In this document: positions 46,117 to 53,777 of the stretch, piece after piece
Layout: every line of letters starts with the position of its first letter
Position numbering within the stretch: the first letter of the stretch is position 1
Source of the DNA: Pseudomonas fluorescens
GTDB lineage: Bacteria > Pseudomonadota > Gammaproteobacteria > Pseudomonadales > Pseudomonadaceae
Assembly (NCBI RefSeq): GCF_019212185.1
Contig: NZ_CP078138.1
Span: 4,570,501 to 4,634,500, forward strand
Length of the DNA: 64,000 nt
Reading direction: 5' to 3'
Notes under the pieces: model-generated
Database searches by the model: none
What the model was told of the DNA's origin: nothing
Seen by the model: only the letters and a program-made list of their open reading frames with translations
Made by a program: the position numbers and the translations under genes

Positions 46117-47136
46117 TCAGCGCATCGCGGCAATAGCGTCTACCGATTCGCGGATCAACGCCGGGCCCTTATAAATGAAGCCAGAATAGATCTGCACCAG
46201 GCTGGCGCCCGCAGCGATTTTCTCAGCCGCGTGCTTGCCCTCGGTAATGCCACCGGCAGCGATGATCGGCAGGCGACCGCCCAGCTCCGAAGCCAGTACC
46301 GTCACGGTGTGGGTGCTCTTTTCGCGAACCGGTGCACCCGACAGGCCGCCCATCTCGTCACCGTGTTCCATGCCTTCGACACCGACGCGGCTCAGGGTGG
46401 TGTTGGTGGCGATGACCGCATCCATACCGGTTTCGATCAGCGCTTGCGCAACCTGTGCGGTTTCTTCGTCGCTCATGTCCGGCGCGATCTTGATCGCCAG
46501 AGGGACATGCTTGCCGTGACGCAAGGCCAACTCCGCACGACGCTCGGCCAGATCGGCGAGCAACTGCTTGAGCGAATCACCGAATTGCAGGCTGCGCAGG
46601 CCCGGAGTGTTTGGCGAGCTGACGTTGACCGTGACATAGCTGGCGTAGGCGTAGACCTTGTCCAGGCAGATCAGATAATCGTCGACCGCGCGCTCGACCG
46701 GCGTATCGAAGTTCTTGCCAATATTGATCCCCAGTACGCCCTTGTACTTGGCTGCGGCAACCCGGGCCAGCAAGTGATCGACGCCGAGGTTGTTGAAGCC
46801 CATGCGATTGATGATCGCCTCGGCTTGCGGCAGGCGGAAAATCCGTGGTTTTGGATTGCCCGGCTGCGGTCGTGGGGTGATGGTACCAATCTCGACGAAA
46901 CCAAAACCCAGCTGGGCGAAGCCATCGATGGCCGCGCCGTTCTTGTCCAGGCCAGCCGCCAGACCCACCGGGTTCGGGAAGTTCAGGCCCATGACCGTCA
47001 CCGGCAGCGACGCCGGTGCCTTGCACAGCAAACCGTTCAGGCCCAGGCGCCCGCCCGCACCGATCAGGTCCAGAGACAGATCGTGGGAGGTTTCCGGGGA
47101 GAGTTTGAACAGCAGTTGGCGGGCCAGGGTATACAT
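46117..47136 (-). CDS. pyrD: Dihydroorotate dehydrogenase (quinone), class 2
   Basis: 339 residues from ATG 47136; the longer open frame upstream lacks a ribosome site. It oxidises dihydroorotate to orotate with quinone as acceptor in pyrimidine synthesis. The N-terminal amphipathic helices ([12 protein letters not shown]) for membrane docking mark class 2. [13 protein letters not shown] (FMN site), [11 protein letters not shown] (with the catalytic Ser of class 2 in the preceding strand) and IAAGGI complete the barrel. Convergent with rmf. Confidence 0.96.
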   Translation of the reverse strand: MYTLARQLLFKLSPETSHDLSLDLIGAGGRLGLNGLLCKAPASLPVTVMGLNFPNPVGLAAGLDKNGAAIDGFAQLGFGFVEIGTITPRPQPGNPKPRIFRLPQAEAIINRMGFNNLGVDHLLARVAAAKYKGVLGINIGKNFDTPVERAVDDYLICLDKVYAYASYVTVNVSSPNTPGLRSLQFGDSLKQLLADLAERRAELALRHGKHVPLAIKIAPDMSDEETAQVAQALIETGMDAVIATNTTLSRVGVEGMEHGDEMGGLSGAPVREKSTHTVTVLASELGGRLPIIAAGGITEGKHAAEKIAAGASLVQIYSGFIYKGPALIRESVDAIAAMR

Positions 47137-47345
47137 GGGCGGTTTTGACTCGATGGGCGGCGAAATGAGCCGGCGATTATAGCCGGGCACGGGCCCGCAC
47201 GCGAGGCACACGAGCAAATCCGTAGGCGATGGCATATGCCTTGCACTCGCTGCGCTATCAGCAACGCAGTCCCTGTGGAATGGGCTTGCCCGCAAAAAAA
47301 TTGCGCCCGCGCCGTTCCCCCAGTTTTTTGCAAGGTGCTCCAGCA

Positions 47346-48557
47346 ATGAACGAATCGACAGTCGACCCACTGGCCTGGGTCAATGGCAGTGATGCTCCGG
47401 AAAAAACCACGATCAACCTGGGCTTCATGGCCTTGAGTGACTGCGCCTCGGTGGTGGTCGCCGCCACCCAGGGGTTCGCCCAGCCCTATGGCCTGACGCT
47501 GAACCTCAAGCGCCAGTCGTCATGGGCCAACCTGCGGGACAAGCTGGTCAGCGGCGAGCTCGACGCCGCCCACAGCCTTTACGGCCTGATCTATGCGGTC
47601 CACCTGGGTATCGGCGGCCCGCCTGCCACCGACATGGCGGTGCTCATGGGCCTGAATCAGAACGGCCAGAGCATCAATCTTTCCCACGGCCTGCAAGCAC
47701 TGGGCGTGAGCAGTCCTGAAGCACTGCATCGGCACGTGCACCAAAGTCGCTCAAAACTGACCTTCGCCCAAACCTTTCCTACCGGTACTCATGCCATGTG
47801 GCTGTACTACTGGCTGGCGAGTCAGGGTATTCACCCCTTGCAGGATGTCGACAGTGTGGTGGTGCCGCCGTCGCAAATGGTCGCGCACCTGCAGGCCGGC
47901 CGCATCGATGGCCTCTGCGTCGGTGAGCCGTGGAGCGCCAGCGCGGTCAAGCAGAACCTCGGCTTCACGATGGCCACCAGTCAGGCGATCTGGCCGGATC
48001 ATCCCGAGAAAGTCCTCGGCTGCACCCGCGCCTTTGTCGAGCAATACCCCAACACCGCCAGGGCGCTGGTGATGGCGATCCTCGAAGCCAGCCGGTTCAT
48101 CGAGCAAAGCCCGGAGAATCGCCGCAGCACTGCCCAATTACTGAGCGCCAGCGAGTACCTGGACACGCCGCTGGCATTCATCGAGCCGCGTCTGCTCGGT
48201 GAATACGACGATGGCCTGGGCCACCGCTGGCAGGATCCCCATGCCCTGCGCTTTCACAATGACGGCGAGGTGAATCAGCCTTACCTGAGCGATGGCATGT
48301 GGTTCATGACCCAATTCCGTCGCTGGGGCCTGCTGCGGGAAGACCCGGATTATCTGCAGGTGGCCCGTCAGGTCCAGCAACTGGACCTGTACCACGATGC
48401 CGCAAACGCTCTGGGCGTGCCCTGCCACAGACAAGACATGCGCAGCAGCCAACTGATTGACGGTATCGTCTGGGACGGCTCCGATCCGGCCGCCTATGCC
48501 CGCGGTTTCCGGCTGCACGCCATGGCCGACACCGCCCCCCGGCACGCCAGTCGCTGA
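47346..48557 (+). CDS. nasS: Nitrate-sensing regulator NasS (NrtA-like, cytoplasmic)
   Basis: 403 residues from ATG 47346. It resembles the periplasmic nitrate-binding proteins NrtA/CmpA ([32 protein letters not shown]) but has no signal peptide, the hallmark of the cytoplasmic sensor NasS. NasS holds NasT inactive until nitrate or nitrite binds. nasT follows 15 bp later. Two NasT-type leader targets are present downstream, at 49201 and 52414, which strongly supports this assignment. Confidence 0.93.
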   Translation: MNESTVDPLAWVNGSDAPEKTTINLGFMALSDCASVVVAATQGFAQPYGLTLNLKRQSSWANLRDKLVSGELDAAHSLYGLIYAVHLGIGGPPATDMAVLMGLNQNGQSINLSHGLQALGVSSPEALHRHVHQSRSKLTFAQTFPTGTHAMWLYYWLASQGIHPLQDVDSVVVPPSQMVAHLQAGRIDGLCVGEPWSASAVKQNLGFTMATSQAIWPDHPEKVLGCTRAFVEQYPNTARALVMAILEASRFIEQSPENRRSTAQLLSASEYLDTPLAFIEPRLLGEYDDGLGHRWQDPHALRFHNDGEVNQPYLSDGMWFMTQFRRWGLLREDPDYLQVARQVQQLDLYHDAANALGVPCHRQDMRSSQLIDGIVWDGSDPAAYARGFRLHAMADTAPRHASR

Positions 48558-48572
48558 CAGGAGACCCAGAGC

Positions 48573-49151
48573 ATGTTGCGTATTCTGCTGATCAACGACA
48601 CGGCAAAAAAAGTCGGACGCCTGAAGACCGCGCTGATCGAGGCCGGCTTTGACGTGATCGATGAGTCCGGCCTGACCATCGACCTGCCGGCGCGCGTCGA
48701 AACAGTGCGCCCGGACGTGATTCTGATCGATACCGAGTCACCCAGCCGCGATGTGCTGGAACAAGTGGTGCTGGTCAGCCGCGACCAACCCCATCCCATC
48801 GTGATGTTTACCGACGAGCACGACCCCGGCGTGATGCGCCAGGCGATCAAATCCGGGGTCAGTGCCTACATTGTCGAGGGCATTCACGCGGCGCGCCTGC
48901 AACCGATCCTCGATGTCGCCATGGCCCGTTTCGAGAGCGACCAGGCGCTGCGTGCCCAGTTGCATGCCCGCGACATGCAACTGGCGGAGCGCAAGCGCAT
49001 TGAACTGGCCAAAGGCCTGCTGATGAAAATGAAGGACTGCAATGAAGAGCAGGCGTACACCCTGATGCGTCGCCAGGCCATGAGCCGTCAGCAGAAACTG
49101 ATTCAGGTCGCCGAACAGATCATCGCCATGAGCGAGCTGCTTGGCGGTTAG
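48573..49151 (+). CDS. nasT: ANTAR-domain antiterminator NasT
   Basis: 192 residues: a response-regulator receiver-like domain (about 1-120; LIDTESPSRDV holds the acceptor-position Asp) and a C-terminal ANTAR domain (about 125-187; ELAKGLLMKMKDCNEEQAY) that binds paired hexaloop RNA hairpins and prevents termination. Control is by release from NasS rather than by a kinase, as known for this pair. Its predicted RNA targets precede the nitrate transporter and the nitrate reductase units. Confidence 0.95.
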   Translation: MLRILLINDTAKKVGRLKTALIEAGFDVIDESGLTIDLPARVETVRPDVILIDTESPSRDVLEQVVLVSRDQPHPIVMFTDEHDPGVMRQAIKSGVSAYIVEGIHAARLQPILDVAMARFESDQALRAQLHARDMQLAERKRIELAKGLLMKMKDCNEEQAYTLMRRQAMSRQQKLIQVAEQIIAMSELLGG

Positions 49152-49170
49152 CCGCTGACGCCCGGGCTGT

Positions 49171-49186
49171 TGGCACAGATCTGGCT
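49171..49186 (+). promoter_or_regulatory. Sigma-54 promoter of the nitrate transporter unit
   Basis: TGGCAC-AGATC-TGGCT has GG and GC exactly 10 bp apart, the -24/-12 rule of RpoN promoters, with 4 of 5 bases of the -12 element matched. The predicted start, near 49197, falls right before the first leader hairpin. Confidence 0.85.
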
Positions 49187-49200
49187 AAGTAATCCTTACA

Positions 49201-49284
49201 GGTAACCAACGGCGGTTGCCCCACCTACGACAACGACGTCGCACACCCCTTACGCGCAAGCGCAGCGGGTTGCGGCGTTTTTTT
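49201..49284 (+). promoter_or_regulatory. NasT/ANTAR-responsive leader before the nitrate transporter
   Basis: Hairpin P1 (49201-49220) has stem GGTAACC/GGTTGCC and hexaloop AACGGC; P2 (49228-49241) has stem CGAC/GTCG and loop AACGAC. Both loops have A at position 1 and G at position 4, the ANTAR recognition code. A terminator follows: ACGCGCAA pairs with TTGCGGCGT (one bulge), then TTTTTTT (49252-49284). Readthrough is expected when NasT binds P1/P2. A further GGCCCC/GGGGCC hairpin lies at 49291-49309. Confidence 0.88.
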
Positions 49285-49377
49285 CGTTTTGGCCCCAGAG
49301 CCCGGGGCCGGTGGTGCGGCCGTTGTGGCGCCCCACCGCAAAGCTCACGACTCCCTTTTTAACCGCTGAGGTGCGCG

Positions 49378-50589
49378 ATGAATTCAAGCTTCTGGAAATC
49401 CGGCCATACCCCGACTCTGTTCGCGGCCTTCCTGTACTTCGACCTGAGCTTCATGGTCTGGTACCTACTCGGCCCGCTGGCGGTGCAAATCGCCGCCGAC
49501 CTGCAGTTGACCACTCAACAGCGCGGCTTGATGGTCGCCACGCCGATCCTCGCCGGTGCCGTGCTGCGCTTCGTGATGGGCTTGCTGGCCGACCGCCTGT
49601 CGCCGAAAACCGCCGGGCTGATCGGCCAGGTGATCGTCATCTGTGCACTGTTCGGCGCCTGGAAGCTGGGCATCCACAGCTACGAACAAGCCTTGCTGCT
49701 CGGGGTGTTCCTGGGCATGGCCGGCGCCTCGTTCGCCGTTGCCCTGCCCCTGGCCTCGCAGTGGTACCCGCCGCAGCACCAGGGCAAGGCCATGGGCATT
49801 GCCGGTGCCGGAAACTCCGGTACGGTCCTGGCGGCCTTGATCGCTCCGCTGCTGGCGGCGGCGTTTGGCTGGGGCAATGTCTTCGGCTTCGCCCTGATTC
49901 CGCTGATCCTGACTCTGGTGATCTTTGCCTGGCTGGCAAAAAACGCCCCAGAGCGGCCGAAAGCCAAATCGATGGCCGACTACTTCAAGGCCCTGGGCGA
50001 TCGTGACAGCTGGTGGTTCATGTTCTTCTACAGCGTGACCTTCGGCGGTTTTATCGGCCTGGCCAGCGCCCTGCCCGGCTACTTCAACGACCAGTACGGC
50101 CTGAGCCCGGTGACTGCCGGCTACTACACCGCGGCCTGCGTGTTCGGCGGCAGCCTGATGCGCCCCTTCGGCGGCGCGCTGGCGGATCGCTTCGGCGGCA
50201 TCCGCACCCTGCTGCTGATGTACAGCGTAGCCGTCATCTGCATCGCGGCCGTGGGCTTCAACCTGCCTAATTCCTACGCGGCACTGGCACTGTTCGTCTG
50301 CACCATGCTCGGTCTCGGTGCCGGCAATGGCGCGGTGTTCCAACTGGTCCCGCAACGTTTTCGTCGCGAGATCGGGGTGATGACCGGGCTGATCGGCATG
50401 GCCGGCGGCATTGGCGGCTTTGCTCTCGCCGCAGGCATGGGCGCGATCAAACAGAGTACCGGCAGCTATCAGTTGGCCCTGTGGCTGTTCGCCAGCCTCG
50501 GCGTGCTCGCCTGGTTTGGCCTGCATGGCGTCAAGCGTCGCTGGAGAACCACTTGGGGCTCGGCGGCCGTGACCGCGGCGCGGGTCTGA
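49378..50589 (+). CDS. MFS nitrate/nitrite transporter (NarK/NasA type)
   Basis: 403 residues with 12 membrane helices; nitrate/nitrite porter family. The two nitrate signatures are recognisable (GAGNSGTV region in helix 5 and GAGNGAVFQLVP in helix 11). It imports nitrate for assimilation. It is the first gene after a sigma-54 promoter and ANTAR leader, and the kinase/phosphatase gene follows 7 bp later. In Pseudomonas this gene is called nasA, a name used in other bacteria for the reductase, so I leave the symbol empty. Confidence 0.94.
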   Translation: MNSSFWKSGHTPTLFAAFLYFDLSFMVWYLLGPLAVQIAADLQLTTQQRGLMVATPILAGAVLRFVMGLLADRLSPKTAGLIGQVIVICALFGAWKLGIHSYEQALLLGVFLGMAGASFAVALPLASQWYPPQHQGKAMGIAGAGNSGTVLAALIAPLLAAAFGWGNVFGFALIPLILTLVIFAWLAKNAPERPKAKSMADYFKALGDRDSWWFMFFYSVTFGGFIGLASALPGYFNDQYGLSPVTAGYYTAACVFGGSLMRPFGGALADRFGGIRTLLLMYSVAVICIAAVGFNLPNSYAALALFVCTMLGLGAGNGAVFQLVPQRFRREIGVMTGLIGMAGGIGGFALAAGMGAIKQSTGSYQLALWLFASLGVLAWFGLHGVKRRWRTTWGSAAVTAARV

Positions 50590-50596
50590 TCAATCG

Positions 50597-52261
50597 ATGA
50601 GTCTGCAACTGAGTTTTGCCGAGGCCAGCGCCATCGGTCCACGGGAGGAAAACCAGGACGCCCTGCGCCTGGTGACGCCGACCGCTGACATCGCCGCCAG
50701 CAAGGGCTTTCTGTTTGCCATCGCCGACGGCGTCAGCCAATGCGCCGACGGCGGACTCGCGGCGCGCACCACCCTGCAGGCGCTCGCGCTGGACTACTAC
50801 GCGACGCCGCAGACCTGGGGTGTCGCGCAGTCCCTGGACCGCCTGCTGCTGGCGCAGAACCGCTGGTTGCAGGCCAACGGCGGCGGCTTGCCGCTGTTGA
50901 CCACGGTCAGCGCGCTGGTGTTGCGCGGGCAACGCTTCACCCTGGCCCATGTCGGCGATTGCCGGGTCTACCGCTGGCACGCCGGGCAGTTGCAGCGCAT
51001 CAGTGAGGATCACGTCTGGGAACAACCGGGCATGCAGCATGTGCTCAAGCGTGCCCTGGGCCTGGATCAACACCTGGTGCTGGATTTCCTCGATGGCGAA
51101 CTGCGCGCCGGCGAATGCTTCGTGCTGCTCAGCGACGGTGTCTGGGCGACGCTGGGCGACACCGCCATCGCCGCCATCCTGCGCGACCAACCCAACCTTG
51201 ACAGCGCCGCGCAGACCCTGGTCAACGCCGCGCACCTGGCCGGCAGTCAGGACAATGCCAGCGCCTTGCTGGTGCGGGTCGATGCCCTCGGAGAAGCGAG
51301 CATCGGCGATGCGCTGATTCACTTACAACAATGGCCGTTGCCGCCGCCGCTCAAGCCAGGTCAGCCGTTCGAGGGCTGGCAGGTAGAATGCCTGTTGGGA
51401 CAAAGCCAGCAATCCTTGCTTTATCGAGTACGCGACAGCCAGCAGCAACCCTGGCTGTTGAAGACCTTGCCAATGGGTAAAGACCCGGCGGCAGCCCAGG
51501 CCTTGTTGTCCGAGGAATGGTTTCTCAAACGGGTTGCCGGTCGCAGCTTCCCGGAAATTCATCCGGCGACCCAGCGTCAGCACCTGTACTACGTGATGCG
51601 CGAATACCCCGGCCAGACCCTGGCGCAACGGTTCAGCGAGCACGGACCGTTGCCCATCGAACAATGGCGGGCGTTGGCCGAGCGCTTGCTGCGTGCGGTG
51701 GGCATGCTCCATCGACGACAGATCCTGCACCGCGATATCAAACCGGAGAATCTGCTGCTGGCGGCTGACGGCGAGTTGCGCCTGCTGGACTTTGGTTTGG
51801 CCTATTGTCCGGGGCTGTCCGCCGATCCCTCCAACCAGCTGCCCGGCACCCCCAGCTACATCGCTCCGGAAGCCTTCAACGGCGACGCTCCTACAGCCCA
51901 GCAGGACCTGTATGCCGTTGGCGTGACCCTGTATTACCTGGCCACCGGACACTATCCCTACGGTGAGATCGAAGCCTTCCAGCGCCCACGGTTCGGCGTG
52001 CCGGTCAGCGCTCAGCGCTATCGGCCCGATCTCCCGGACTGGCTGGGCCAGAGCCTGGAGCGCGGGGTCAATGCCGACCCGACTGAGCGCTATGAAACCG
52101 CCGAAGAATGGCTGCTGGTGCTTGAGCAAGGCGAACGCCGCAGCCTGAGCGCCCGGCCACGGCCGTTGCTCGAACGCGAACCGCTGAAGGTCTGGCGCAC
52201 CCTGGCCCTGATCTCACTGCTGAGCAACCTGCTGCTGTTGTTCGCCCTGTTCCACGGCTGA
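50597..52261 (+). CDS. Fused PP2C phosphatase - Ser/Thr protein kinase, membrane anchored
   Basis: 554 residues. Residues of about 1-235 form a PP2C phosphatase: REENQDA, IADGVS, GDCRVYRW, SDGVW and QDNASA carry the metal-binding Asp residues. Residues of about 262-510 form a Hanks-type kinase with Lys289 (WLLKTL), HRD with Asp380 and DFG with Asp398, then an APE motif. The glycine loop is degenerate (GQSQQSLLYRV). One helix at the C-terminus (about 530-551) anchors it. It is co-transcribed with the nitrate transporter. A similar gene lies in the P. aeruginosa nitrate cluster (from memory); its targets are unknown. Confidence 0.93.
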   Translation: MSLQLSFAEASAIGPREENQDALRLVTPTADIAASKGFLFAIADGVSQCADGGLAARTTLQALALDYYATPQTWGVAQSLDRLLLAQNRWLQANGGGLPLLTTVSALVLRGQRFTLAHVGDCRVYRWHAGQLQRISEDHVWEQPGMQHVLKRALGLDQHLVLDFLDGELRAGECFVLLSDGVWATLGDTAIAAILRDQPNLDSAAQTLVNAAHLAGSQDNASALLVRVDALGEASIGDALIHLQQWPLPPPLKPGQPFEGWQVECLLGQSQQSLLYRVRDSQQQPWLLKTLPMGKDPAAAQALLSEEWFLKRVAGRSFPEIHPATQRQHLYYVMREYPGQTLAQRFSEHGPLPIEQWRALAERLLRAVGMLHRRQILHRDIKPENLLLAADGELRLLDFGLAYCPGLSADPSNQLPGTPSYIAPEAFNGDAPTAQQDLYAVGVTLYYLATGHYPYGEIEAFQRPRFGVPVSAQRYRPDLPDWLGQSLERGVNADPTERYETAEEWLLVLEQGERRSLSARPRPLLEREPLKVWRTLALISLLSNLLLLFALFHG

Positions 52262-52288
52262 AACCCGCTGCGCCATCACCGTGCGCAC

Positions 52289-52305
52289 TGCCTTCAATCG
52301 GTGCA
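52289..52305 (+). promoter_or_regulatory. Possible NtrC site upstream of the second sigma-54 promoter
   Basis: TGC-N11-GCA (TGCCTTCAATCGGTGCA) has the spacing of NtrC sites, with a good right half (GGTGCA) and a weak left half. It sits about 100 bp before the predicted start, a normal enhancer distance. Confidence 0.4.
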
Positions 52306-52370
52306 CATCTGCACGCCTCTTCACCTGCTCAGGTCGCCTGCAGGCCGCTGATTGCGCGCTTGCCCTGACT

Positions 52371-52386
52371 TGGCACAACCGCTGCA
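52371..52386 (+). promoter_or_regulatory. Sigma-54 promoter of the nitrate reductase unit
   Basis: TGGCAC-AACCG-CTGCA keeps GG and GC 10 bp apart. The predicted start near 52397 lies 17 bp before the first leader hairpin, the same order as in the 49.2-kb leader. Confidence 0.88.
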
Positions 52387-52413
52387 TTAATCCTCTCAAC
52401 ATACATAACGCCC

Positions 52414-52502
52414 GGTCTCCAACGTTGGAGGCCAGGCCGCCCGATAGAACGGGCCCAGGACAAAGGTGTCCTCGCCAGGTAACTGGCGGGACGCCTTTTT
52501 TT
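52414..52502 (+). promoter_or_regulatory. NasT/ANTAR-responsive leader before the nitrate reductase operon
   Basis: P1 (52414-52433): stem GGTCTCC/GGAGGCC, hexaloop AACGTT. P2 (52439-52454): stem GCCCG/CGGGC, hexaloop ATAGAA. Both loops keep A1 and G4. The terminator (52465-52502) pairs GGTGTCCTCGCC with GGCGGGACGCC (one bulged T) and ends in seven T. The stem sequences differ from those of the other leader while loop rules and order are kept, which argues for selection on structure. Confidence 0.93.
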
Positions 52503-52550
52503 GTTTGCGCGAAAAACATCGAGCCAGGTACAGGGCTTGCGGAGAACCTG

Positions 52551-53777
52551 ATGAAAAAACTCAAACTGGTGATGATCGGCAACGGTATGGCCGGGGTCCG
52601 CACGCTCGAAGAACTGCTCAAGCTGAGCAACGAACTGTATGACATCACCGTCTTCGGTGCCGAGCCCCATGCCAACTACAACCGCGTCTTGCTGTCGCCG
52701 GTGCTGGCCGGCGAGCAGACCTTCGACGAGATCGTGCTCAACGACCTGAACTGGTACCAGGACCACAACATCAAGTTGCTGCTCAACCGAAAAGTGGTGG
52801 AAATCGACCGCATCAAGCGCCGGGTGATTGCCGAGGACGGCACCGAAGCCGAATACGACCGCCTGCTGATCGCCACCGGTTCGATCCCGTTCATGCTGCC
52901 AATCCCCGGCAATACCCTGCAGGGTGTGATCGGCTACCGCGACATCGCCGACACCCAGGCGATGATCGACACCGCCAGAACCCACACCCACGCGGTCGTC
53001 ATCGGTGGCGGCCTGCTCGGTCTCGAAGCGGCCAACGGTCTGATGCTGCGCGGCATGCACGTGACCGTGGTGCACATCGGCGAATGGCTGCTGGAACGGC
53101 AACTGGACCAGACCAGCGGCCAATTGCTGCAAGCCGCACTGGAGCAGCGTGGCCTGCACTTTCGCCTGAGCGAGCAGACCCAGGCCCTGCACGATGCCGG
53201 CAACGGCCGGGTCGGCTCGGTGCAGTTCAAGAATGGCGAGGTGATTCCCGCCGATTTGGTGGTGATGGCTGCCGGCATCCGCCCCGCCACCGAACTCGCG
53301 GAAAAAGCCGGTCTGCCCTGCAACCGCGGAATCCTGGTCAACGACACCCTGCAAACCTACGATCCTCGGATTTACGCGATCGGCGAATGCGCCAGTCATC
53401 GCGGCATCGCCTACGGCCTGGTGGCGCCGCTGTTCGAGCAGGCCAAGGTCTGCGCCAATCACCTCGCGCAGTTGGGCTATGCCCGTTACCCGGGCTCGGT
53501 CACCTCGACCAAATTGAAAGTCACCGGCATCGACCTGTTCTCCGCCGGCGACTTCAAGGGTGACGAAGGCACCGAGACCATCACCCTGCGTGACCCCATC
53601 GGCGGCATCTACAAGAAGCTGGTAATCAAGGATGACGTGCTGGTGGGCGCCTGCCTATACGGCGACACCGCCGACGGCAGTTGGTACTTCCAGCAGATCC
53701 GCGAAAACTGCAACATCCGGCAGATCCGTGATCACCTGATGTTTGGCGACACGCTGGCAGTGCAGGAAGCATGCTGA
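52551..53777 (+). CDS. NirB-like FAD/NAD(P)H oxidoreductase, lacking the siroheme half
   Basis: 408 residues from ATG 52551 (TGCGGAGAACCTG upstream). The sequence begins like Pseudomonas NirB (GNGMAGVRTLEELL, NYNRVLLSPVL) and has two dinucleotide folds (second at VVIGGGLLGLEAAN) plus the NirB-type C-terminal segment (FSAGDF, ACLYGD). It stops where NirB would continue into its BFD cluster and siroheme domains. Such short forms serve as the NADH-electron-transfer subunit of assimilatory nitrate reductase (NasC of Klebsiella, NasB of Bacillus). Its stop overlaps the reductase start (ATGA), fitting that role. Confidence 0.88.
   Translation: MKKLKLVMIGNGMAGVRTLEELLKLSNELYDITVFGAEPHANYNRVLLSPVLAGEQTFDEIVLNDLNWYQDHNIKLLLNRKVVEIDRIKRRVIAEDGTEAEYDRLLIATGSIPFMLPIPGNTLQGVIGYRDIADTQAMIDTARTHTHAVVIGGGLLGLEAANGLMLRGMHVTVVHIGEWLLERQLDQTSGQLLQAALEQRGLHFRLSEQTQALHDAGNGRVGSVQFKNGEVIPADLVVMAAGIRPATELAEKAGLPCNRGILVNDTLQTYDPRIYAIGECASHRGIAYGLVAPLFEQAKVCANHLAQLGYARYPGSVTSTKLKVTGIDLFSAGDFKGDEGTETITLRDPIGGIYKKLVIKDDVLVGACLYGDTADGSWYFQQIRENCNIRQIRDHLMFGDTLAVQEAC

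Noticed and set aside
47268-47345. Sigma-54 promoter upstream of nasS (TGGAATGGGCTTGC)
   Set aside because: GG and GC are 9 bp apart instead of 10, so the element does not fit the strict -24/-12 spacing.
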